A stretch of 10,480 nucleotides of DNA from Phoronis ovalis. Lineage: Eukaryota; Phoronida; Phoronidae. A program made the position numbers and the translations under genes. The stretch's first letter is position 1, and every line of letters begins with the position of its first letter. The stretch lies in contig JAOXYB010030920.1 of NCBI GenBank assembly GCA_028565635.1, positions 4,232 through 14,711 on the forward strand. Direction: 5' to 3'. Positions 1-6,642 of the stretch are shown here, one piece after another. The notes under the pieces are model-generated. The model was not told the origin of the DNA. It did not search any database and saw only the letters and a program-made list of their open reading frames with translations.

Positions 1-319
1 TTTGTATTCACCCTTGGTTTGTATATTTCTGGTTTAGTTACCCAACTTCTTTTGTTAACCATTTGTAGTAATGCTGGTGGCATCAACTTACTGGCAGCTA
101 TATCGCTTGTCAGAAGTGCTGCATTTGACGTTTTATTCATCGCCCGTCAACCATTTCAGTTATGGCTATATTAGCTAAGTTATCTTGTTTCCGATTGGCT
201 TAGTACCAAAACTGCCAAGCACTTTTAATAAAGGTAATAATTTTGTTATATTAAAAAAGTATACTGTACAAAGTATAATCATAGCCGTAATACCTGATTT
301 CCAGTTTTTGTCTCCTCAG
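1..319 (+). other. CNTLN: CNTLN intron, 3' part
   Basis: AT-rich sequence ends in the acceptor at 318-319. I find no flanked open frame, RNA gene or repeat. The preceding exon lies outside the window. Confidence 0.7.
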
Positions 320-451
320 GCCAAGACTTTGCGTCTTTCGCGAGCCAGCGCAATCAAAGAGGCTGATGATTTGAAACAAATGAATGAACAACTTCAGGCT
401 GATATCAGTTTAGCCAGTCAAAGGTTGAGAATGAATAAGCAAAATATACAG
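320..451 (+). CDS. CNTLN: CNTLN exon A (44 codons, phase 0-0)
   Basis: The acceptor is tctcctcag at 311-319 and the donor is CAG|gtaatc at 451/452. It encodes AKTLRLSRAS...NKQNIQ, a Gln/Leu/Lys-rich coiled coil. This is the first exon visible. The frame stays open further upstream to 185, but that stretch is AT-rich intron sequence behind the acceptor. Confidence 0.8.
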
Positions 452-3400
452 GTAATCATGTCTTTATTTCAAAAACTGTATTTACATGCTATATTCAGCA
501 TGAGCTGATACTCAATTCTTACATGTTTTGTGTACTATGTAATCAACAGTACTAATACTCTGTTCTATAGTTTATGTATTATGAAACTCAGTTGAAGATC
601 AATCAGAATTAATATCCATTATTTGAAGTAAAAAGATGGAGTCTCTGTTGTGTGCGAGTATTCCAAGCATGAGCAGATGATGCAGATTGTGTGCGAGTAT
701 TCCAAGCATGAGAAGATGATGCAGATTGTGCGAGTATTCCAAGCATGAGCAGATGATGCAGATTGCGTTGTTTTTTTTGTTTCAGAGATTAACAAGTGAA
801 GTGGAAAAACTACAGTTTGATAAAGCTGAAATAGAGAGACGGTTAGTTAATATTCCTGAAAGAGAGCACGATCAAAAAATAGAGCAGAGAATGAAGGTTT
901 GTGCAATACTTGAAATATTTGCTTGGTCCTCATAAAAAAAATGTAGGTACGTTTGGTCTTGAAATTCAACAATTTCCAGTGATTTCAAGGTTTCACCTAA
1001 ACTGATGAAATTTCAGTTTCTGCAATCAGTGCATTTAGCTCCAGAATTTTATGATGCTACCAGTGCACAATATTGTAATTTCTTGAAATTTCGTGCTTGC
1101 TACATTTCATTCTGCCCTTCTCATATTCACGAACCATGTTTAAAATTCAAAAATGTTTACAATAACATATGTTTCACTTCGTTTTACACCGTTATCCATT
1201 TCAAGAAAACAACATATTGAAAGTTTTGTATCAAATCTTACATACATAGGATTGGTTGATGTAGAAATATTGTTTTGTAAAACAACAAAGTGATAAATAT
1301 AATGATAAGTGCAAATTAAGTACTACAGAATTCCATGTAGTTAATACTTGTAAGTAATTGAATTTTTATTTTTAGATGTCGCATTCTGAGGCTGCTCGGC
1401 AGTCAGCTGTAAACAGAGCACTAAGAGAAGAGAACACTGCTCTAGAAGAACAAATATGCAATTTGAGAGACAAGTACGTATTCATTTATTTCTCACTCAG
1501 ATTCAAACTTCCAAGAATATATAACTTCACTTACTTTGTGATAAAAAGACATACTTATCTGCTGTTAAAGAAGTCATATAGGATGCCCATTTGTTGATTA
1601 AAATAAACGTATCTACACTTAAATATAAATTTGCTGCCTTTGTGACTTCAGTACTGATGGATACTTGCAATATTGGAACTTTATTTTGAAAGGGAAATAA
1701 CAGTATAGATTACAACAGTTTTGTAGTTTTGTTTTATCTGCTCTTGTTGACCCAGCGCATTTGCTTCTCAACATCTAAAATTTTCCATATTATATTTTTT
1801 TAATCTTATATCTTCTTGCAGTATTTATTATTTATTTTGTGTAAGGGTTAAACAACACATAAATGTTGCCTTACACTAGGAGGTTAATGCTAATAATGAA
1901 GTTTGCTGTGGTATATGGTATTATAAAATTAAAATGTGCTTTTAAAATCTTAAAGAGAAAAGATTTAGTTATGCGTCTATCAACTTTCCAGTGTACTCTT
2001 GGACTTGTCTATGAGCTGGAAATCTAAGAATGTTTTTACCTATAAATGAATGTTTATTTATAAATAAATGAATAGTATACTGTGGGTGTACTTGTTAGCT
2101 TTGTCTTACAGAATTGGTCGTCTTGACAGAGATAATAGTCAAAAGAGAACACTACTGGAGGACTTGAGACTGAAGATAAAGATGGCCAATGAAAATACTC
2201 GCTCAGACGTTCTCACAATGGTAAGAATAATGGGCTAACTGTATAATCAGCAATCTCCATATTTGTCGTTTTGATACAGTTTTAGTTCGTTTCATTTTAA
2301 AATGTATGTAAACACAAACAAAATTGTATATAAAATTGAGAGTTTTTTCATAGGATGAAATGGAGTTGAAGATTAGAACATTAACAGAACAGAATGACAG
2401 AGTCAAAGCTTTTGTAAGTATTTATAATTACTGTAGCATTCTAAAAAATCATCAAATCATAAAGTTTGGAAAGACAGTTTTTAGCTTATGCAACAAACTT
2501 TGACTGATATTTGATATATTTCATAATATTAAAGATCTTTAAATTAACTTTTTCTGTTACTGAACTGTTCAGCCAGTAAAAAGAATGTTGCATGTACTTT
2601 ATATTAGATACTGTACTGTTTTTAGGGTAAATCTGTTGAGAGACGACTTCAAGTCGTATCTAAAGAAAAGAATGAGTATGAGGCAATGCATATGAAAACA
2701 TCAATGGAACTGGAAAAGAAGGTGTGTGTAACTAAAAAAGTACATACTATTATACAAAATCTGAAATTATTGCTAAAAAAACTCCATTTGATTTATGCCA
2801 CAGCTTTACTCTTCATACATCTAAGTGTAAAGGACAGATAACGTGCACAATGCACGCACAATAGGTTAAAGATAGCATAAAATTATAAGGATGTTAAGGA
2901 AAAATACATTTGGCAAAGCATGCATTTTATGACATGATAATAGTAAAAAAATTAAGTATTTTCATTCTGATGTGTACAATTGTGCTTGTTAAAATTAGCA
3001 AATAATTTAAAGTGAATAATTTTGTAAAATTTGTTTTGTAGGGTTGATTCTACTTAATTCCAGCTTTTGCAATGTTCTGGTGACATTATTTAAAATTATC
3101 TTTTGTTGAATAATTTCCTGAATTAATTCATTTCTGTCTTTAGACCAAGCTTTTATCTCAATGTCAAACAAAAAAGGCACAGCTAGAAACTGCTGTTGCA
3201 GATGTTGAAAGAACTGCTCGTCAAGAATTACATGGACTAGCCAATCAGAGTGAAGCCGCAGTGGAAGCTGCTCAAATAAAGCTACAACTCGCACAGATGG
3301 CCCTACATGAATATCAAAATTTTGTGAAGGTATTTTTGACATAGCTCGTTCTTACATAAATGACGTAAGTTTGAATACAAGTTAAGTGTAGACTTTACGG

Positions 3401-5015
3401 GTATCTGAGTAATCTGTTTTAAGTGCCGCTGCATTTATGGACTTTCTACTTGTATTATTAGGTAGTAAAACGCTTTATTAAGAAAAAATTGCAACACATT
3501 TTAAGCCTGCTTTCATTGTTATAAAATGAATAATTTGGGTAATCAAATTTTACGGTTTTAACTTTAAATCATAAGTGCTTCTCTCTACAGAATATTTTAT
3601 ATAAACGCTCATATATTTGTGGATGGTACTAAAATATATGGTCACCAGGCAGTAACCATTTATTTTGCTTGGATTCCTACAGGCATTAGCATTTGAGGTG
3701 GTGCGAGGTGTAACAACTGCTCGGAATCTAGTCAGGCAGCAGAAGGGACACGCTATGGCCCAATCCAAAGCTCAGAAATCTATGGCCAAAGCACAGTATA
3801 TGGCAAGAAATATACTCAATATAAACCAAGATGAACTTGAAGATATCATGTCAGATGATGGACAGATTGCTGCTGCTGCTGAGGTATGATTGTACATTCA
3901 TGTACAATATTTACTGGAGTGAAGTATTATATATAATAATTATTATGGAACTTAAACGTAGATTTGCAACATGTTGCAAACAATAAATAAGGAAAATATG
4001 TGATGCCAACTGGTCAGGTTGTAGCTTACAAGGTTGTATTCTTGGTCAATACAGACTGGCTAAAAATATAAAAATACACCGTTTTATTGTCTTTTTAAGG
4101 ATCTATTTATGTTTAAAAGTGAAATTTTGAATCTTTACTGTATAACTCTGTCTTAATTTTACTTTTAACCCCAACTATTAGAATTTAAAAAACTTTTAAA
4201 ATATTTTAGTAACAAAAAGGGAATGAATCTGACTCATCTTTTGATTGCAGACAAATCTTTTAACCTTTTTATGAGTCTAGGATGTCACTAGATATTCTTG
4301 CTGAAAACAGGGTGCAGCCCCTGTGTTTTATAATAAACGAGGCAAGTAAATGAGTATGAATTCTTTATTGGTTTTGAACTGAGCAAAGTTTTTACTGATA
4401 TTCTTTCAGGACTTGGAGAATGAAAGTCACAAGAAAAAAGAAAAGAAATGGAATAAAAAGTGGGAACGTCTAATTGCAACCAAGGTTAGTTCATTAGACA
4501 AGAAGTTAACTCTATTTGCATGTCTTACCTGTGTGCCTGATGGCGCTTGAATTATGAAGGATATGAATTGATAAAGTAACTGTGAGAAACATTTATTATT
4601 TGACCAACTTTCATTTGAAAATTTTAATGAAGATGACTCAAATATCAGTCATAACTCCTGTTCAATTAAAACAAAAACAAGTACAGATAGTGGATGTCTT
4701 GTCTTACAGAGCATGGGACCACAATTTTATTCATATCGTGTATTTCAAACATTACATCCAGTGCAATGATCTATTGCAGTGGCTATAATTTTGTGTTTTT
4801 TAGAAAGAGTTATTTTTTGATAAATAAAGTTGTCATTCCTCTATTGTTCTAAATGTATGTACATGCTACTAATGTGAAGATGTGTACAAAGAGAGGTTGA
4901 TTTTGTATTTTTTACCACTTTATTTCAGAAGGAGTTTGCTTTACCCTTGGTGGAGTTGATGATGCAGAAAGTTGATGAACGAGTACAGCTGTTAGACAGA
5001 CTAAAGATGATATGA
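320..5015 (+). CDS. CNTLN: Centlein orthologue, C-terminal part (ten exons)
   Basis: Ten exons (320-451, 786-896, 1376-1473, 2112-2220, 2354-2413, 2626-2721, 3144-3329, 3683-3883, 4410-4484, 4929-5015) join into one frame of 384 residues ending in TGA at 5013-5015. All junctions are phase 0 except exon 3/exon 4, where AA joins A to make Lys. The protein is almost entirely charged heptad coiled coil rich in Glu, Gln, Lys and Leu. Near the end is a distinctive block (MAKAQYMARNILN followed by DELEDIMSDDGQ), which I recognise from memory as the conserved C-terminus of vertebrate centlein. Human centlein is about 1,400 residues, so the N-terminal two-thirds lies upstream of the window. Known role of the family: it sits at the proximal end of centrioles and links CEP250/C-Nap1 with CEP68 to hold centrosomes together. 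The identification rests on pattern recognition, not on a database search. Confidence 0.82.
651..765. repeat. 39-base minisatellite, three copies
   Basis: Copy 1 is 651-689, copy 2 690-728 (one C to A change) and copy 3 729-765 (two bases shorter). The unit begins tgtgcgagtattccaagcat and ends gatgatgcagattg. It sits in the CNTLN intron 20 bases upstream of the acceptor of exon 786-896. One frame of the first two copies reads CEYSKHEQMMQIV, but it stops in copy 3 and has no start. Confidence 0.95.
786..896 (+). CDS. CNTLN: CNTLN exon B (37 codons, phase 0-0)
   Basis: A strong polypyrimidine tract and acceptor (ttttttttgtttcag, ending at 785) precede AGA TTA ACA. The exon encodes RLTSEVEKLQFDKAEIERR...QRMK, a heptad coiled coil, and ends AAG|gtttgt at 896. 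A 39-base minisatellite lies directly upstream of the pyrimidine tract. Confidence 0.82.
897..1375 (+). other. CNTLN: CNTLN intron, no recognised content
   Basis: A 479-base intron with several short aaatttc/gaaattt motifs near 960-1095. A 71-codon open frame at 1005-1220 has no splice-compatible boundaries and an AT-driven composition, so I treat it as chance. Confidence 0.75.
1376..1473 (+). CDS. CNTLN: CNTLN exon C (98 bases, phase 0-2)
   Basis: The acceptor is tttttatttttag ending at 1375. The exon begins ATG TCG CAT, but this Met is internal, because the preceding exon reads into it in frame. It encodes MSHSEAARQ...ICNLRD plus the first two bases of a Lys codon. The donor CAA|gtacgt is at 1473/1474. 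A later gt at 1478 would break the phase with the next exon. Confidence 0.8.
1474..2111 (+). other. CNTLN: CNTLN intron, with a small hairpin
   Basis: A 638-base intron, the longest of this gene. It contains the inverted pair gtgtaagg (1839-1846) and ccttacac (1869-1876) with an inner caaca/tgttg pair. Nothing else is recognised. Confidence 0.75.
2112..2220 (+). CDS. CNTLN: CNTLN exon D (109 bases, phase 2-0)
   Basis: The acceptor is ttgtcttacag ending at 2111, and the first base completes the Lys codon from the previous exon. The exon encodes IGRLDRDNSQKRTLLEDL...SDVLTM, and the donor ATG|gtaaga at 2220/2221 is near consensus. It is an amphipathic coiled coil. Confidence 0.84.
2354..2413 (+). 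CDS. CNTLN: CNTLN exon E (20 codons)
   Basis: A 60-base exon encodes DEMELKIRTL...NDRVKAF. The acceptor is ttttttcatag ending at 2353 and the donor is TTT|gtaagt at 2413/2414. The intron before it is only 133 bases, the shortest in this gene. It continues directly into GKSVERRLQ in the next exon. Confidence 0.83.
2626..2721 (+). CDS. CNTLN: CNTLN exon F (32 codons)
   Basis: The acceptor is ctgtttttag ending at 2625 and the donor AAG|gtgtgt at 2721/2722. The exon encodes GKSVERRLQVVSKEKNEYEA followed by a Met/Lys/Glu-rich helix. The run from LTEQNDRVKAF through GKSVERRLQVV looks like a conserved stretch of the family. Confidence 0.84.
2722..3143 (+). other. CNTLN: CNTLN intron, no recognised content
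   Basis: A 422-base AT-rich intron between two well-supported splice sites. The short self-complementary stretch gtgcacaatgcacgc (near 2842) is the only structure noticed. Confidence 0.75.
3144..3329 (+). CDS. CNTLN: CNTLN exon G (62 codons)
   Basis: The acceptor is tttctgtctttag ending at 3143 and the donor AAG|gtattt at 3329/3330. The exon encodes TKLLSQCQTKKAQLETAVAD and on to MALHEYQNFVK, an Ala/Gln-rich coiled coil without helix breakers. Confidence 0.85.
3330..3682 (+). other. CNTLN: CNTLN intron, no recognised content
   Basis: A 353-base intron. Phase is continuous across it, so no missing exon is needed, and I see no repeat in it. Confidence 0.75.
3683..3883 (+). CDS. CNTLN: CNTLN exon H (67 codons), conserved C-terminal block
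   Basis: The acceptor is tggattcctacag ending at 3682 and the donor GAG|gtatga at 3883/3884. The exon encodes ALAFEVVRGVTTARNLVRQQ, then a Ser/Ala/Lys/Gln linker, then MAKAQYMARNILNINQDELE and an acidic end with four Ala. The basic helix followed by ILN-x4-ELE is the part I most firmly associate with centlein. Confidence 0.87.
3884..4409 (+). other. CNTLN: CNTLN intron with palindromes and a shared 15-mer
   Basis: A 526-base intron. Besides the inverted repeats near its start, it carries atgccaactggtcag at 4003-4017, repeated in the 3' UTR at 5431-5445. Confidence 0.75.
3890..3980. repeat. Two perfect short inverted repeats in one intron
   Basis: ttgtacat and atgtacaa with a 2-base loop lie at 3890-3907, and the perfect 18-base palindrome TTTGCAACATGTTGCAAA lies at 3963-3980. 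Both are in CNTLN intron 3884-4409, just after the donor. No function is known. Confidence 0.8.
4410..4484 (+). CDS. CNTLN: CNTLN exon I (25 codons)
   Basis: The acceptor is ttctttcag ending at 4409 and the donor AAG|gttagt at 4484/4485. The exon encodes DLENESHKKKEKKWNKKWER and then LIATK. This is a highly basic, Trp-containing segment. In my recollection vertebrate centlein also has an acidic-to-basic stretch with Trp at the same place. Confidence 0.8.
4485..4928 (+). other. CNTLN: CNTLN last intron
   Basis: A 444-base intron. It contains an AATAAA at 4823-4828 that could act as an intronic poly(A) site, but nothing else supports this. Confidence 0.7.
4929..5015 (+). CDS. CNTLN: CNTLN last coding exon (28 codons and stop)
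   Basis: The acceptor is ctttatttcag ending at 4928. The exon encodes KEFALPLVELMMQKVDERVQ, then LLDRLKMI and TGA at 5013-5015. The short helix ending a few residues before the stop fits the C-terminal end of the family. The 3' UTR follows without another splice site being needed. Confidence 0.83.
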   Translation, partial: KEFALPLVELMMQKVDERVQLLDRLKMI

Positions 5016-6000
5016 TCCAGAAATTGCAACAGCTGGGGAAATGTTTGATTCTAAAATGTTGCCAGCCTTGTTGCTGAGTTACAATGATTCTAAAGTGTAC
5101 TTTTTCTAAAAGAGCCACAGACATGTTTGATCAAGCGCTAGTTATGATTGTGTTTGAACATGTTGGTCTAAGTTCATTGTGTAATGGAATGGGGTGGTGG
5201 TCCTTCAGCTGAAGCCAAAGAATGACCAGAGTATAATTTAAAGCAAAGTGACATTTTTTGAATGCCTTTGGTCTAAGTTTCATGTCTAGGGTTGTTAGCC
5301 ATATGGGCCTGTTTAAGGTGTTGGCACTTTTATGACTTTTGTTACTGACTCACAAAAAATAACCAGACCAACAGTACAAGTAACATTTCAAATATTTTTT
5401 TTATCAAGATTTTACCATCCCAAGCCAGTTATGCCAACTGGTCAGAAGATGTAGTGTTAGAAGCAAGGGGAAATGTTTACATTTTGTTACAAGCATCCAA
5501 ATTTTTGCATCAACATAGAATTTGATAGATTATTGTGGATATGGACTTACTCCTCAATTTTCCGATTGCCAAATCCAAGATGGCTGTGAAATGGTAATCC
5601 CAGACGTGCCTTAACAAAGTGATATTATGGCAGTATTCAAATGAAAAAACCTTGTATGTAAATCTACGTTAAACTCACCATATCTTAGTGTGGGTGAAGA
5701 TGGCAAAAGCTACTAAAAACCCCAATTTTCAGTCAAGTGACCCCACACTATTAAGGTTTTCATTAATACCCATTTTGATCAGTGTTGCTAAGTCGGCAAT
5801 AATCATAGCAGTCTAAGCTCAAATAGGTCTAGTTACCAATGTGTTAAACTAATTTAGAAATGTGAGTTGGGACCAGAAATATTCAAAAATGTCAATTAGT
5901 TTTTATTCCAGGTTCATTTTTTGACATTGATCAAAGGATTAGTACGGAAATGATTGTAAAGTGTCTTTGTAATTTGAAATAAATGTACATATTTAATTCT
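5016..6000 (+). other. CNTLN: CNTLN 3' UTR (probable)
   Basis: About 985 bases run from the TGA to just past the AATAAA at 5978-5983. No coding potential is visible and many stops occur in all frames. The end is inferred from the poly(A) signal and the T-rich stretch after it. It holds a copy of the 15-mer atgccaactggtcag (5431-5445), which also occurs in a CNTLN intron. Confidence 0.6.
5978..5983 (+). promoter_or_regulatory. CNTLN: Poly(A) signal AATAAA for CNTLN
   Basis: A canonical hexamer is followed by a T-rich and TG-containing region at 6001-6030 that could serve as the downstream element. It is the only AATAAA I see on the + strand between the stop codon and about 6050. An earlier AATAAA at 4823-4828 lies inside the last intron. 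Confidence 0.65.
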
Positions 6001-6557
6001 ATTTATTTTCAAATTTTGTATATTTTGTTTAATACTGTACAGTTTTAATATTATATAAAATTATAAATATAGTTTAAAATCTGGAAGACAATTTTTGAGC
6101 TATTCTCTAGAGTACCTTCTCGTGACTTAAATGAGATATTAAATGCTAACATTACAGGACGTGACGTAAACAGCTTCAAAATAGAAAATATATTGTACTT
6201 AAACTGAACCAAAAAATGTACTGTATTTGAACTGACCTATCCATTTCATGTTGTCCCGTGACATACTATGCATACAAAGATGCCAAACAACAGAAGGAAT
6301 TATTTCATTCACATCACAATATGTTCTGATATATGTTAAAACAAAACATTACCTAGACAATGTTAACATTTTAAAATTTACTTCAGGGACTGCTAAAAGA
6401 AGAATTGGCAAACAAAATATGCATAAAACATAAACCCAACAGACGACACATGTGTAATGAACAGAATAGATTTATGTTGGATGTCAACATTCAATTTTTC
6501 GTATCTCACTAGCGAGGGACTGGAGTTGAAGATTATTTGCTGGACTTGAGACAACTA
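5985..6557 (-). other. CCDC171: CCDC171 3' UTR (probable)
   Basis: This runs downstream of the TGA at 6560-6558 to the nearest minus-strand poly(A) signals (6049-6002). No conserved ORF or repeat stands out. A 61-codon open frame on the + strand at 6248-6433 has no coding character. The end position is inferred. Confidence 0.5.
6002..6007 (-). promoter_or_regulatory. CCDC171: Poly(A) signal AATAAA for the minus-strand gene
   Basis: TTTATT on the + strand reads AATAAA on the - strand, about 550 bases past the CCDC171 stop codon. ATTAAA variants on the - strand at 6028-6033 and 6044-6049 could serve instead. It lies about 20 bases from the opposing CNTLN signal. Confidence 0.5.
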
Positions 6558-6642
6558 TCACCTATAGAGATTGTCAGATGGTCGAGGTCTGAGGTTTGGA
6601 TGCCTACGAGAAAGGTTTGGGGTACGATATTGCGAGTTTTTC
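6558..6642 (-). CDS. CCDC171: CCDC171 last coding exon (27 codons and stop)
   Basis: The minus-strand acceptor is tgttttcag|G (AG at 6644-6643); G completes a Gly codon. It encodes KNSQYRTPNLSRRHPNLRPR and PSDNLYR, then TGA at 6560-6558. The composition continues the basic Ser/Pro/Arg tail of the previous exon. A possible donor TATAG|gtgata overlaps the stop, so one further exon cannot be ruled out. Confidence 0.72.

Noticed and set aside
1376-1473. ATG at 1376 as the CNTLN start codon
   Set aside because: It follows an acceptor directly, and upstream exons read into it in frame with the same coiled-coil character, so it is an internal Met. An alternative promoter is possible but nothing supports it.
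3007-3342. A 111-codon open frame on the minus strand
   Set aside because: It is the antisense of the well-supported CNTLN exon G (3144-3329). Its composition mirrors the coding strand and it has no splice context of its own.
3550-3768. A minus-strand open frame of 72 codons
   Set aside because: It overlaps the antisense of exon H and AT-rich intron, and is explained by the open sense frame.
4582-4788. A plus-strand open frame of 68 codons in the last CNTLN intron
   Set aside because: No splice sites fit the phase, the residues are AT-driven, and the flanking exons already join in frame without it.
4912-5124. A minus-strand open frame of 70 codons
   Set aside because: It is antisense to the last CNTLN coding exon and the start of the 3' UTR, with no family resemblance.
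6248-6433. A plus-strand open frame of 61 codons between the genes
   Set aside because: It has no coding character and lies in the predicted CCDC171 3' UTR.
6540-6565. A further splice donor TATAG|gtgata at the end of the last CCDC171 exon
   Set aside because: The TGA arises without splicing, and I see no convincing later exon on the minus strand before the poly(A) signals.
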